A DNA stretch of 64,000 bases from Mammaliicoccus vitulinus (GCF_029024305.1 NZ_CP118974.1:2511069-2575068), one strand, 5' to 3'. Counted from the first letter of the stretch, positions 12,063 through 25,512 are shown. Notes: generated by a model from the sequence alone, not told the origin. Numbers and translations are program-made.

Positions 12063-12683
12063 TTATTCAGCGTCTTCTGCTGATACTGCGTTAGCTTCTT
12101 CAGCTGCAGTTTCTTCAGCATCTTCAGCAGGCTCATCTGTTGGAGGAACTACTGTTACAACTGCATCTTCTTTATCGTTTTCGATAGAGTATTTATCAGT
12201 TGCATCTAAGTCACCTACTAAGTAACTATCGCCAATTCCTAATTCTGTAATATCAACTTCGATATTTTCAGGAATTGCATCTGGAGTAGTTGTAACTTGT
12301 AAGTCGAATAATGGTTGTTGAACTACGCCACCTTCAGAAGCACCAACTGCTTCACCTACTAATACTACAGGTACATCAACAGTTAATTCTTCTTTCATGT
12401 TAATTGCTAAGAAATCAACATGTGTGATTTGGTTTTTAAGAGAATCAAATTGATAATCTGAAACCATAACTTTGATCGTTTTAGAACCAACGCCTAATTC
12501 GATAACACCGTTACGTCCAACTTCACGAATTGTTTTGATGAATTCAATTTCATCAACTTTTACAGATGTATTTTTAGCACCGTAACCGTATACTACTGCT
12601 GGAATAATACCTGAAGTTCTTAATTTACGTAAACTAGAACGAGTTTGTTTACCTTGACGGATAACTGACTTTAATGAAGCCAT
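12063..12683 (-). CDS. rplY: 50S ribosomal protein L25 / general stress protein Ctc
   Basis: 5S-rRNA-binding protein of the long (TL5/Ctc) type: an N-terminal L25 domain (residues 1-95), then a beta-rich domain (95-185), then an acidic alanine/glutamate-rich tail ([11 protein letters not shown]...). The product is 206 aa. The start ATG at 12681-12683 (MASLKS) has AAAGGTGG eight bases upstream. A reading frame exists four codons further up but overlaps this site. The gene has its own promoter and a leader of about 100 bases with small hairpins. Confidence 0.95.
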   Translation of the reverse strand: MASLKSVIRQGKQTRSSLRKLRTSGIIPAVVYGYGAKNTSVKVDEIEFIKTIREVGRNGVIELGVGSKTIKVMVSDYQFDSLKNQITHVDFLAINMKEELTVDVPVVLVGEAVGASEGGVVQQPLFDLQVTTTPDAIPENIEVDITELGIGDSYLVGDLDATDKYSIENDKEDAVVTVVPPTDEPAEDAEETAAEEANAVSAEDAE

Positions 12684-12792
12684 TATCTTTTCCACCTTTC
12701 ATATATGCGCAATATGCGCTCCTACACTCACCCATCAACAATAAATGTTGCTTGTAAGTGGTTATTTAGTCCATTAAAATGAACCGTTTGTT

Positions 12793-12821
12793 ATTATACA
12801 CGATTATTAAAAATTAATCAA
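12793..12821 (-). promoter_or_regulatory. Promoter of rplY overlapping the prs stop codon
   Basis: Minus strand: -35 TTGATT, 17-base spacer, -10 TATAAT. The -35 box includes the last codons of prs. The resulting leader (about 12684-12786) can form CAACA-TTTAT-TGTTG and GCGCA-TAT-TGCGC hairpins, the second 11 bases upstream of the ribosome site. Confidence 0.7.
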
Positions 12822-13776
12822 ATAGCACACTAACAGATTCTTGTTCATACACACGAACAATCGCTTGCGCTAATAATTCTGCTACTGATAATTCTTTAAC
12901 ATTAGATGGTTTTCTATCTTCTGGTAATTGTATAGAGTTTGTAACTACTAATTCTTTAATTTGAGAATTTTCAATACGTTCTTTTGCCGGCCCTGATAAT
13001 ACAGGATGCGTACAACAAGCATATACTTCTTTTGCACCTTTTTTAATAAGTGCATCAGCCGCTAATGTAATCGTTCCAGCTGTATCAATAATATCATCGA
13101 TAATGATAGCAGTCTTACCATCAATATCTCCGACGATATTCATCACTTCTGCGACATTAGGTTTTGGACGACGTTTGTCAATAATTGCTATAGGTGTTTT
13201 TAGACGGTCTGCCATTTTACGAGCTCTTGTTACCCCACCATGATCAGGTGATACAACTACTGTCGTTTCAGGGTCTAAACCTTTTTCAAAGAAGTAGTTA
13301 GATAAGATTGGTACGCCCATTAAATGATCAATCGGTATATCAAAGAATCCTTGAATTTGAGGAGCATGTAAATCAAGTGCAATCATTCTGCTAGCACCCG
13401 CTTTTTCAATAATGTTTGCCACAAGTTTCGCTGTGATTGGTTCACGGCTTCTTGCTTTGCGGTCTTGTCTAGCATAGCCATAATAAGGCATTACGATATT
13501 AATGTTTGCAGCTGATGCGCGTTTACAAGCATCAATCATAATTAATAATTCCATCAAGTGTTCATTTACTGGATTTGATGTTGGTTGAATTATAAATACA
13601 TCACAACCACGGATACTTTCTTCAATATTGATTTGAACCTCACCATCAGCAAACCTTTTAACAGTAGATTTTCCTAGTGGAATTCCTACTAAATTTGCAA
13701 CCTCTTGTGCTAAAGGCTGATTACCTTCAAGTGAAAATATTTTTAATGAAGAGTTCTTATATTCAGTATTCAACAT
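12814..13776 (-). CDS. prs: Ribose-phosphate pyrophosphokinase
   Basis: Makes PRPP from ribose-5-phosphate and ATP, feeding purine, pyrimidine, His and Trp synthesis. The 320-aa class I enzyme has [15 protein letters not shown], the ribose-phosphate loop [11 protein letters not shown], and the PRPP loop [13 protein letters not shown]. The start at 13774-13776 (MLNTEYKN) has a GGAGG site 7 bases upstream. The frame extends upstream into glmU but has no supporting ribosome site. It lies 46 bases after glmU in the conserved glmU-prs pair. Confidence 0.96.
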   Translation of the reverse strand: MLNTEYKNSSLKIFSLEGNQPLAQEVANLVGIPLGKSTVKRFADGEVQINIEESIRGCDVFIIQPTSNPVNEHLMELLIMIDACKRASAANINIVMPYYGYARQDRKARSREPITAKLVANIIEKAGASRMIALDLHAPQIQGFFDIPIDHLMGVPILSNYFFEKGLDPETTVVVSPDHGGVTRARKMADRLKTPIAIIDKRRPKPNVAEVMNIVGDIDGKTAIIIDDIIDTAGTITLAADALIKKGAKEVYACCTHPVLSGPAKERIENSQIKELVVTNSIQLPEDRKPSNVKELSVAELLAQAIVRVYEQESVSVLFD

Positions 13777-13822
13777 TTCTGTACCTCCGATATCATTTTG
13801 ACTCATGTTTTGACGGCTCCTT

Positions 13823-15196
<1,374 letters not shown>

Positions 15197-15214
15197 TTAT
15201 ACACACTTTAGTCT

Positions 15215-15244
15215 ATTATAATTTAATCTACATATGACTATCAA
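15215..15244 (-). promoter_or_regulatory. Promoter of glmU-prs
   Basis: Minus strand: -35 TTGATA, 18-base spacer, -10 TATAAT, about 35 bases before the glmU start. It sits downstream of the spoVG terminator, so glmU-prs forms its own unit. Confidence 0.7.
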
Positions 15245-15316
15245 GGAAGAGTTATTTTTATATGAATTAATTTGGTGTAAATAACACTTCTTATTACAAT
15301 ATTATAGAAAATCACA

Positions 15317-15357
15317 TAAAAAAACTGTCGCAAAGTTTCAAGGCTTTGTCGACAGTT
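15317..15357 (-). terminator. Terminator after spoVG
   Basis: Long stem AACTGTCG(A)CAAAG / CTTTGCGACAGTT with one bulged base, followed on the minus strand by seven T. It lies 37 bases after the spoVG stop. Confidence 0.88.
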
Positions 15358-15393
15358 AAATAAAATCCAACGAAATTGTATCGTTTTGATTGG

Positions 15394-15747
15394 TTATACT
15401 TCTTTTTCGTTTTCGTTTTTATCTTCATTTTCATTTTCATTTTCTTCATTCTCTGATTTAGACGCTTCTTGAGCAGATTTAGGAATGATTACTTCATCAG
15501 TTTCATCATAAACTTTCATAACCGCTTCTTGTATTTCTTGTCTCATTTCAGAGTTAATAGGATGCGCAATATCTCTAAACTCCCCATCAGGCGTACGTTT
15601 ACTTGGCATAGCAACAAATAGCCCTGAATTTCCCTCAATCACTCTTAAATCGTGAATGACAAAGGCATCGTCTAATGTAATTGAAACTAATGCCTTCATT
15701 CTTCCATCTGTTTGAATTTTTCTTAATCTCACATCTGTTACCTTCAT
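15394..15747 (-). CDS. spoVG: SpoVG family RNA/DNA-binding regulator
   Basis: Site-specific nucleic-acid-binding protein. In staphylococci it affects capsule, methicillin resistance and virulence downstream of SigB. Residues 1-85 are the conserved core ([29 protein letters not shown]). The C-terminal 25 residues are a low-complexity run of E, N, K repeats, longer and more repetitive than the core needs. It follows yabJ as in all staphylococci. Confidence 0.95.
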   Translation of the reverse strand: MKVTDVRLRKIQTDGRMKALVSITLDDAFVIHDLRVIEGNSGLFVAMPSKRTPDGEFRDIAHPINSEMRQEIQEAVMKVYDETDEVIIPKSAQEASKSENEENENENEDKNENEKEV

Positions 15748-15804
15748 GATTTGTGTGCCCCCTGTTTCGTCTATTTAAAGCAGCATCATATTAATTGAAG
15801 TTAG

Positions 15805-16179
15805 TTATTTTATTTTAGCGATCATTTCAATCTCAACTTTTACATCTTTAGGTAAACGTGCTACTTCCACACAACTTCTAGCAGGCAAATGCTCATCAAA
15901 ATATTCTCCGTATACTGAGTTGATGTCTTGGAAATCATTCATATCTTTTATAAAGATTAATGATTTAACGACACTATCTAACGTCGCGCCACTCTCTTCA
16001 AGTACTGTTTTTAAATTCTCAAGTACTTGTTTAGTTTGTGCTTTAACATCATCTGATACGATTTCACCTTGCTGATTTAATGGTATTTGACCTGAAGTAA
16101 ATACTAAATTATCTACTACTACTGCATGGCAATATGGTCCTAATGCTTCTGGAGCGTTTGCTGAGTTAATACTTTTCAT
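15805..16179 (-). CDS. ridA: RidA family enamine/imine deaminase (YabJ)
   Basis: 124-aa trimeric RidA/YjgF/UK114 protein that hydrolyses reactive 2-aminoacrylate-type enamines. The catalytic arginine lies in HLPARSCVEVARLPK near the C-terminus, and GPYCHAVVVDNLVFTSGQIPL is the family N-terminus. It lies 17 bases after purR, in the purR-yabJ-spoVG operon. Confidence 0.94.
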   Translation of the reverse strand: MKSINSANAPEALGPYCHAVVVDNLVFTSGQIPLNQQGEIVSDDVKAQTKQVLENLKTVLEESGATLDSVVKSLIFIKDMNDFQDINSVYGEYFDEHLPARSCVEVARLPKDVKVEIEMIAKIK

Positions 16180-16196
16180 GTTGAATACCTCTCCTT

Positions 16197-17021
16197 TTAA
16201 TTAAATCTTTTTAAACAGTTGCCTTCTTCTACTGAAAATTGTTGATTGTATTCGTCTACGTCAGATAATCTCACTAAAGATGTATAATCTTCAATCAATC
16301 GATGTTTAACTTCTTTTGATTCTACAAGTACTGATACCCCTTTTACTGTAGCTTTAAACTCATTCATCAAATTGATTACGCCATTTATAGAGCCGCCTGC
16401 TCTCATGAAGTCATCGACGATTAATACATTCGAATATTCATCTAATGTTCTTTTAGATAAAACCATTGTTTCAATTTTCCTCGATGAACCTGAAACATAG
16501 TTAATTGACACTGTTGACCCTTCAGTCACTTTATTATCTTTTCTTATGACAACAACTGGCAAATTAAGCACTTTTGCGACTGCGTTAGCTAAAGAAATCC
16601 CTTTAGTCGCTATTGTAACTACCGCATCAAGTTCTTCATCCATGTACATTGTAGCTATCAATTCTCCAACTTGATTCAACAGCTTAGGATTACCTACTAA
16701 ATCTGACATGAATAAATAGCCGCCTGGCAATAGCCTTTCTTTCTCTTTTAGCAACTCACACAATCTTGCTATCAGTTCACGCGCTTCTTCAACGTACATT
16801 TTAGGGCGATAAGTAACACCGCCACTTGCTCCTGCAGTTGTTTCGATAATGCCAAGTCTTTCAGCATTAAACGTTTCTTTGATAATTTGTATGTCTTCAC
16901 TAATAGATGACTTAGCCTGACCAAAATGATTAACAAAATAAGTCAACGGCACTAATTCATTCGGATGTTTCAATAAATATTGTGTCATATAAACGATTCG
17001 TTCACTTCGTTTAAAACGCAT
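16197..17021 (-). CDS. purR: Purine operon repressor PurR
   Basis: PRPP-sensing repressor of purine biosynthesis. The N-terminal winged helix (residues 1-75, RSERIVYMTQYLLKHPNELV...) is followed by a phosphoribosyltransferase-like effector domain. Its PRPP loop is VLIVDDFMRAGGSINGV. The product is 274 aa, full length. PRPP made by the neighbouring prs product would be its inducer. The promoter lies immediately upstream. No convincing PurBox was found by eye. Confidence 0.96.
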   Translation of the reverse strand: MRFKRSERIVYMTQYLLKHPNELVPLTYFVNHFGQAKSSISEDIQIIKETFNAERLGIIETTAGASGGVTYRPKMYVEEARELIARLCELLKEKERLLPGGYLFMSDLVGNPKLLNQVGELIATMYMDEELDAVVTIATKGISLANAVAKVLNLPVVVIRKDNKVTEGSTVSINYVSGSSRKIETMVLSKRTLDEYSNVLIVDDFMRAGGSINGVINLMNEFKATVKGVSVLVESKEVKHRLIEDYTSLVRLSDVDEYNQQFSVEEGNCLKRFN

Positions 17022-17059
17022 TTATAAAACTCCAATCTCTACTACGTATTTTAAGCATA

Positions 17060-17088
17060 ATTATACTATAACTGTAAGCGTTCTACAA
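17060..17088 (-). promoter_or_regulatory. Promoter of purR-yabJ-spoVG
   Basis: Minus strand: -35 TTGTAG, 17-base spacer, -10 TATAAT, placed just after the ispE stop codon. Confidence 0.7.
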
Positions 17089-17090
17089 AA

Positions 17091-17939
17091 TCACCCAAGT
17101 AGACGTGCAATATACACATCATGACAACAACCCATTAAAGCGTTGTATACTTGCTTAGCTTGTCTTTCCTTTTGTACAAACCCATATATAGTTGGTCCGC
17201 TTCCACTCATCAGTGCAGCATCAACTCCACTGTTTTTCATTGTATTCTTTAATTTCTCTACTTCGGGATACAACTTCATTGTGATTTTTTCAAGGCTATT
17301 GCCAAGAGATTGGCACAGCAATTCATAGTTATTATTTTCTATCGCATCTAGGCAGTCTTGCGTACGCACTTCAACTTTCTCATTCAAATCTAATGCACCA
17401 TATATTTCTGGTGTTGAAACACCGATATCTGGTTTAGCAATCACAACCCATGCTGAAGGCGGTTTCGGAAGATGAGTGATTTGCTCACCTCTTCCTTGGC
17501 ACAATGCAGTCTTACCATAAATACAAAAAGCTATGTCCGATCCAATTTCTGCTGCCAATTCACTTAGAACTTCTAGTGACTCATTAATCTCCCAGAGCTC
17601 ATTTAGGCCTCTGAATGTTGCAGCTGCATCGCTTGAACCACCTGCTAATCCAGCAGAAATGGGTATACTTTTTTCTAATGAAATCTTTACGCCCTTTTTA
17701 ATATTGTATTTATCTTGCATCAATTTCGCTGCTTTATATGCTAAATTTCTATGATCGCTTGGAACGAAATTATGTTCAACATCAATTATGATTTCACCGT
17801 CATCTCTACTTTCGAAAGTTAATCGGTCGTTTAAATCGACAGTCGTCATGATCATCTCTACTTCATGATAACCATCATCACGTTTGTACAATGTATCTAG
17901 CGTTAAATTAATTTTTGCTGGTGCAGTCTCATAAATCAT
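17091..17939 (-). CDS. ispE: 4-diphosphocytidyl-2-C-methyl-D-erythritol kinase-like GHMP kinase
   Basis: 282-aa GHMP kinase of the IspE family. The N-terminus is [22 protein letters not shown], the ATP loop [14 protein letters not shown] is near residue 95, and the C-terminal motif is [11 protein letters not shown]. In MEP-pathway bacteria it phosphorylates CDP-methylerythritol. Staphylococci make isoprenoids by the mevalonate route, so its real substrate here is uncertain although all kinase motifs are intact. It lies between veg and purR as in Bacillus. Confidence 0.9.
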   Translation of the reverse strand: MIYETAPAKINLTLDTLYKRDDGYHEVEMIMTTVDLNDRLTFESRDDGEIIIDVEHNFVPSDHRNLAYKAAKLMQDKYNIKKGVKISLEKSIPISAGLAGGSSDAAATFRGLNELWEINESLEVLSELAAEIGSDIAFCIYGKTALCQGRGEQITHLPKPPSAWVVIAKPDIGVSTPEIYGALDLNEKVEVRTQDCLDAIENNNYELLCQSLGNSLEKITMKLYPEVEKLKNTMKNSGVDAALMSGSGPTIYGFVQKERQAKQVYNALMGCCHDVYIARLLG

Positions 17940-18025
17940 ATACTTGCCCTCTCTAAAACTTATTATTATGATTTTACCATAAATAAAAGTTAGAAAGTAT
18001 TAGCTTTAAGCTATTTTTTGCATAA

Positions 18026-18072
18026 TAAAAAACCCTACGCCATATCACAGTCATATCGCGTAGAGTTTTTTA
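18026..18072 (-). terminator. Terminator after veg, probably bidirectional
   Basis: Stem ACTCTACGC / GCGTAGGGT on the minus strand, extended by ATAT/ATAT, with T-tracts on both sides. It lies 15 bases downstream of the veg stop. Confidence 0.85.
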
Positions 18073-18087
18073 TTACATACCTTTAAA

Positions 18088-18351
18088 TTATTGAACTATA
18101 AATTCTTCTTTAAGTTCGTTCATAAAAGTTACTTGGACATTCTCAGTTAATACATCAGTGTATGTATAAGATACACGCTCAAAATTATGTTTCTCTTGAT
18201 CTAATTCGACCACGAAAACTGATGGATACGTTTCCTTAAGCACACCACTTCGCTCAATTAACTTCTTACGTCCTCCATTAGCTTTAAGTACAATACGATT
18301 TCCTAATTGACAATCCAATATTTTTTTGATGTCTACTAAAGTCTTCGGCAT
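18088..18351 (-). CDS. veg: Veg family protein
   Basis: 87-aa protein with a small beta-barrel-like sequence ([21 protein letters not shown]). In B. subtilis Veg promotes biofilm matrix gene expression. The biochemical role is unresolved. It is a single-gene transcript, with a full consensus promoter upstream and a terminator downstream, which predicts very high expression. Confidence 0.94.
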   Translation of the reverse strand: MPKTLVDIKKILDCQLGNRIVLKANGGRKKLIERSGVLKETYPSVFVVELDQEKHNFERVSYTYTDVLTENVQVTFMNELKEEFIVQ

Positions 18352-18377
18352 ATTGCCCTCACCTCGCTATAAATAAA

Positions 18378-18406
18378 ATTATACTACGAAAGCAAGGTTT
18401 TGTCAA
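18378..18406 (-). promoter_or_regulatory. Consensus SigA promoter of veg
   Basis: Minus strand: TTGACA, 17 bases, TATAAT, a perfect consensus match. It parallels the strong B. subtilis veg promoter. The ribosome site GAGGTGAGG follows. Confidence 0.88.
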
Positions 18407-18450
18407 ATAATCTTAAATTTTATCAATTAGGGAAAGTATTGTCAATATAT

Positions 18451-19889
<1,439 letters not shown>

Positions 19890-19904
19890 GATATCTTCCT
19901 TCTT

Positions 19905-19942
19905 TTAAAGATGCCCCAAAACCACAGTTTTGGGGCATCTAA
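19905..19942 (-). terminator. Hairpin terminator after tatD
   Basis: Perfect 14-bp stem (19909-19922 with 19927-19940) directly after the tatD stop. The U-tract on the minus strand is short (TTT), so strength is uncertain. It separates tatD from rnmV. Confidence 0.65.
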
Positions 19943-19944
19943 TT

Positions 19945-20709
19945 TTATAATTTAAATAGTCTTTCTGCATTTTGTGTAGTTGCTTCACACACTTCTTCAT
20001 ATGAGATGCCTCTTAATTCGGCAATTTGTTCAGCAACAAGTTTAACACGCGCAGGCTCATTTCTTTTTCCTCTATAAGGATGCGGTGATAAATATGGTGC
20101 ATCCGTTTCAACTAGCAATCTATCTAAAGGTACGTGTTGTGCTACTTCTTTAGGTTGTTTAGCATTTTTAAAAGTAACTGGTCCTCCTAATGAAATATAA
20201 AAATTCATTTTTAGTATTTCATCAGCTATTTCATTCGAACCACTGAAACTATGCATGATACCGCCTATTTCACTTGCATTTTCTTCTTTCAAAATATCCA
20301 CACAATCTTGTGTAGCTTCTCTATTATGAATAATGATCGGCAGTTGAACTCGTTTAGCTAACGCTATTTGCTTCCTAAACACTTCTTTTTGGACATCTTT
20401 AGGTGATTTGTCCCAGTGATAGTCTAGTCCCATTTCACCTATGCCGATTATTTTAGGGTGCTTAGATAGCTTTTCAATCCACTCTAAACGTTCTTCAGTG
20501 CAGTCGATCGCATCGACAGGATGCCAACCAATAATTCCATATATGAACTCATATTCGTCGATTAACTTCATTGTTCTTTCGATTGTTTTTGTATCAAATC
20601 CAACAACGAACATTCTGTCGATTCCTTCTTCTAATGCTCTGTCTATAACTTCTTGTAAATCCTCGTCATATTGATCAGCATTTAAATGGACATGTGTATC
20701 TATTAGCAT
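19945..20709 (-). CDS. tatD: TatD family metal-dependent DNase
   Basis: 254-aa amidohydrolase-fold nuclease. Metal ligands are visible in DTHVHLN (residues 4-10), GEMGLDYH, IIHNREA, MHSFSG and VETDAPYL. The family has 3'-5' exonuclease activity and is linked to oxidative damage repair. It lies 20 bases after metG in the conserved metG-tatD-rnmV-rsmA series. Confidence 0.95.
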   Translation of the reverse strand: MLIDTHVHLNADQYDEDLQEVIDRALEEGIDRMFVVGFDTKTIERTMKLIDEYEFIYGIIGWHPVDAIDCTEERLEWIEKLSKHPKIIGIGEMGLDYHWDKSPKDVQKEVFRKQIALAKRVQLPIIIHNREATQDCVDILKEENASEIGGIMHSFSGSNEIADEILKMNFYISLGGPVTFKNAKQPKEVAQHVPLDRLLVETDAPYLSPHPYRGKRNEPARVKLVAEQIAELRGISYEEVCEATTQNAERLFKL

Positions 20710-20729
20710 TCGAATCTTCCTTCCAATTA

Positions 20730-22742
<2,013 letters not shown>

Positions 22743-22760
22743 CTAATATCTTATCTATAT

Positions 22761-22789
22761 AATATACCGAAAATTAAGCATTTTTTCAA
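22761..22789 (-). promoter_or_regulatory. Promoter of metG
   Basis: Minus strand: -35 TTGAAA, 17-base spacer, -10 TATATT, about 30 bases upstream of the metG start codon. Confidence 0.72.
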
Positions 22790-22864
22790 TATTGCCCTAT
22801 TATGGTAAAGTACTTACAAAATGTTTTTATTTCAAAAATTAACCGTATGCAATATATTGTTTTA

Positions 22865-22896
22865 TTGACATTTTCTTGAATTCATATTAGTATACT
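22865..22896 (+). promoter_or_regulatory. Promoter of the AbrB-like gene
   Basis: TTGACA at 22865-22870 with TATACT at 22891-22896 (20-base spacer). TAGTAT at a 17-base spacing is an alternative -10. It drives the gene divergently from metG. Confidence 0.5.
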
Positions 22897-22962
22897 ATTT
22901 ATATAATTGTCGAACGAATGTCGAATTAGATAATTATGGATTTATTAAACGGAGGTAAAGAA

Positions 22963-23238
22963 ATGAAATCAACTGGAATTGTGCGTAAAGTAGATGAACT
23001 AGGCCGTGTAGTAATTCCTATCGAGTTACGACGCATATTAGACATCGCTGAAAAAGATGCTTTAGAGATATACACTGACAATGACAAAATAATCTTAAAA
23101 AAATACTCACCAAACATGACATGTCAAGTTACTGGTGATGTTTCAGAAGAGAACTTTGTATTAGCTGATGGTAAAATTGTCTTAAGTAAAGAAGGCGCTC
23201 AGCAATTAATGAATGAGATTGAAAATAAATCAAAATAA
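22963..23238 (+). CDS. AbrB/SpoVT-family transition-state regulator
   Basis: 91-aa protein whose first 50 residues form a swapped-hairpin AbrB DNA-binding domain (TGIVRKVDELGRVVIPIELRR, split here by a conserved R-R-I-L). The C-terminal half contains one cysteine and a multimerisation-type sequence like that of AbrB. The ATG at 22963 has GGAGGT six bases upstream. An earlier in-frame ATG at 22936 precedes that site and is rejected. B. subtilis carries abrB at this same place between metG and rsmI. It is the only plus-strand gene in the left 29 kb. Its targets are unknown. Confidence 0.9.
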   Translation: MKSTGIVRKVDELGRVVIPIELRRILDIAEKDALEIYTDNDKIILKKYSPNMTCQVTGDVSEENFVLADGKIVLSKEGAQQLMNEIENKSK

Positions 23239-23250
23239 TAAATGAAACAT

Positions 23251-23299
23251 AAAAAAAGGAAAATTCAAAGTGCATAAAGTACTTTGAATTTTCCTTTTT
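23251..23299. terminator. Bidirectional terminator between the abrB-like gene and rsmI
   Basis: Long perfect stem of about 19 bp (AAAAAGGAAAATTCAAAGT with its complement) around a 9-base loop. A-run on the left and T-run on the right serve the two convergent genes. Confidence 0.88.
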
Positions 23300-23301
23300 A
23301 A

Positions 23302-24144
23302 TTATTCTTGTACATGGTACGATTCATAAACATCTCTTTTTTTCATTTTTCTATCAAGTGCTACTTGCTTTATTGCGTCTTTAGAGCTCATATCGTGTTC
23401 ATTTATATAAGTTTCGACATGTTGATTTAAATCTATACCTTCCCACCAATGTATCTCTTGACTAGCTTCATCTACACCTTCGATTAAGATAACAAATTCA
23501 CCTTTTTGTGGAATGGTCGCATCTTCTAACATCTGCTCAATAATTTCTATTTGATTTGTTTCAACTTGTTCAAACTTTTTAGTAAGTTCTCTACCTATTG
23601 CTACTTTTCTTTCAGGGTCGATTTCAGCAATGGCTCGCACAGTTTGTTTAATTCTATATGGCGATTCATAAATCATAGATGTCGACTCTCTACCCATCCA
23701 TTTTTGAAGCACTTCATTTTTTTCTTTTGCATGTCTTGGTAAAAATCCTAAAAACACAAATTTATATGAAGGCAAGCCACTCGTCATCAATGCTGTTATT
23801 GCAGCATTTGGTCCAGGAATCGTTTCAACACGATAATCATTTTCTCTCGCTTGATTAACAAGTTCATATCCCGGATCACTAATACAAGGACACCCAGCAT
23901 CAGAAACTAGCGCAACTTGTTTGCCTTCTTCCAACAACTTCAAAATTTGTTCTGAGGATTTATCTTTATTATGTTCATGATACGACTTTAAAGGCGTCTG
24001 AATTTGATAATGTTGACACAGTTTAGCTGTTACACGTGTATCTTCACAAAAAATATAATCCGCTTCTGTTAAAGTCCGCACTGCACGATATGTGATATCT
24101 TCTAAATTTCCGATTGGGGTTCCGACTAAATATAGTATAGACAT
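23302..24144 (-). CDS. rsmI: 16S rRNA (C1402 2'-O) methyltransferase RsmI
   Basis: 280-aa tetrapyrrole-methylase-fold enzyme that 2'-O-methylates C1402 in the ribosomal P site. The N-terminus is LYLVGTPIGNLEDITYRA, with SDAGCPCISDPGYELV and GPNAAITALMTSGLPS. The last 60 residues form the usual C-terminal region. It lies one base after the GIY-YIG gene. Confidence 0.95.
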   Translation of the reverse strand: MSILYLVGTPIGNLEDITYRAVRTLTEADYIFCEDTRVTAKLCQHYQIQTPLKSYHEHNKDKSSEQILKLLEEGKQVALVSDAGCPCISDPGYELVNQARENDYRVETIPGPNAAITALMTSGLPSYKFVFLGFLPRHAKEKNEVLQKWMGRESTSMIYESPYRIKQTVRAIAEIDPERKVAIGRELTKKFEQVETNQIEIIEQMLEDATIPQKGEFVILIEGVDEASQEIHWWEGIDLNQHVETYINEHDMSSKDAIKQVALDRKMKKRDVYESYHVQE

Positions 24145-24145
24145 A

Positions 24146-24394
24146 TTACCCCTCCTTTATAAGTGCTAGTTTTTGTTTTCTACTTAATTGTTTAAGCGCA
24201 TATTCTCTCTTTAATGCCTCTGACTTATTATCAAAAGTCTCATGATATACAAGTTTAACAGGACGTCTAATCTTTGTATATTTAGCACCTTTTCCGTCAT
24301 TATGAACTTTCAATCTTCTTTCTAAATCTGTTGTATATCCAGTATATAGTGTATGATCCTTACATTCTAATATATATGTATAATGTTTATCCAT
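24146..24394 (-). CDS. GIY-YIG nuclease-superfamily protein (YazA/UPF0213)
   Basis: 82-aa single-domain protein with HYTYILECKD and LYTGYTTDLERRL forming the GIY-YIG core. The catalytic Arg is in ERRLKVHN and the Glu in REYALKQL. Its cellular role is not established. It overlaps the methyltransferase gene upstream by 8 bases. Confidence 0.9.
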   Translation of the reverse strand: MDKHYTYILECKDHTLYTGYTTDLERRLKVHNDGKGAKYTKIRRPVKLVYHETFDNKSEALKREYALKQLSRKQKLALIKEG

Positions 24395-25115
24395 AATAGA
24401 CAGCCTTCATTTCTTGTGAATATTCACCATTTGCATCATAAATATAAAATGGTTGTTCAACTTTCAAGCCTGCTTGTCCACCACTTCGCCCTTCGACTAA
24501 TATCGTAACAGCTTCTGGCTTATTAGGGGTACTGTATACCATTTTCAATCTTTTAGGTTCAATACTATACTGTCTAAAAGCACTTAAGACATCCATCAGT
24601 CTTTCCGCTCTATGGACCATCACTAATTTACCACCTTGCTTTAATAAATGTTTGCTCGCTTTTACGACATCCTCTAGTGTACATAATATTTCATGCCTAG
24701 CAATTTTATGCGCTTCTTTTTGATGTTGCATTTGCTGATTTTCTTTAAAATACGGAGGGTTAACGGTTACGACATCAAATGTAGAAGGCTTATATACGTT
24801 CGATACATTTTTCAAATTCATAAGCTCAATTGAAATTCGGTCATCAAGGTGATTATGACGTATTGTTCTATGAGCCATTTCAACTAATGCTTCTTGAATT
24901 TCTATGCCTTTAATGTTTGATTGTGACTTATATGCTAAAAGTAACGGGATAATACCATTTCCAGTACATAAATCCATAACCTTATCTTTGTTACGTATTT
25001 TCGTAAATTCACCTAATAACAATGCATCAGTTGAAAATGAAAACACGTCGTCATTTTGAATAATTTCATATTTTTCTCTCAATAATTGATCGAGTCTTTC
25101 TCCTGGATTAAGCAT
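24387..25115 (-). CDS. tRNA1(Val) (adenine-37-N6)-methyltransferase-like protein (YabB/TrmN6)
   Basis: 242-aa Rossmann-fold SAM methyltransferase with motif I VMDLCTGNGIIPLLL and the N6-adenine catalytic motif NPPYFKENQQ. N6 modification of adenine 37 is the family function in E. coli (YfiC). The tRNA target here is inferred. Downstream of the yabA terminator, it begins a small group with the GIY-YIG gene and rsmI. Confidence 0.9.
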   Translation of the reverse strand: MLNPGERLDQLLREKYEIIQNDDVFSFSTDALLLGEFTKIRNKDKVMDLCTGNGIIPLLLAYKSQSNIKGIEIQEALVEMAHRTIRHNHLDDRISIELMNLKNVSNVYKPSTFDVVTVNPPYFKENQQMQHQKEAHKIARHEILCTLEDVVKASKHLLKQGGKLVMVHRAERLMDVLSAFRQYSIEPKRLKMVYSTPNKPEAVTILVEGRSGGQAGLKVEQPFYIYDANGEYSQEMKAVYYG

Positions 25116-25130
25116 TAAAACACCTCATTT

Positions 25131-25159
25131 AAAAAATCAGGCATATAAAATGCCTGATT
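25131..25159 (-). terminator. Terminator after yabA
   Basis: 9-bp stem ATCAGGCAT / ATGCCTGAT with a short loop. A6 on the left gives a U-tract on the minus strand. It lies just after the yabA stop. Confidence 0.85.
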
Positions 25160-25162
25160 CAT

Positions 25163-25498
25163 TTAGTCTCTATTCAGCACTTCTAAACAAAATAAACAAT
25201 CTTGTCCTTGTCTATGTTTACCAAATAGTTCTCCACGACATATGTGAAAACCTTCATGATATAACATAGCGAAATTGTCTCTACTTTGAAGTGGTTTCAC
25301 TTTTTTATTCGCCTTTTTCTGTTGAGGCGCTTCATTAGATTCAATCACTCTCTTCAAGCTATCATTTTCCATTTGAAGCGCAACATTATCTTCAACTAAT
25401 TCCACTGCCTGGTTTTTCAACTTTTCCATATGCTCATTAATTTGTTTTAGTTCACTTTCTAACGTCATAATTGTTTCAAACAACTCGTCCCTATTCAC
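25163..25498 (-). CDS. yabA: Replication initiation-control protein YabA
   Basis: Negative regulator of DnaA at the origin, tethering it to DnaN. The N-terminal tetramerising coiled coil spans residues 1-60. After a linker, the C-terminal zinc finger is formed by His-x2-Cys (HICRGE) and CLFC. The product is 111 aa. The start codon is GTG (25496-25498), with GGGAGG eight bases upstream. It sits next to holB and ricT as in B. subtilis. Confidence 0.94.
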   Translation of the reverse strand: MNRDELFETIMTLESELKQINEHMEKLKNQAVELVEDNVALQMENDSLKRVIESNEAPQQKKANKKVKPLQSRDNFAMLYHEGFHICRGELFGKHRQGQDCLFCLEVLNRD

Positions 25499-25512
25499 AA
25501 TATAATCCTCCC

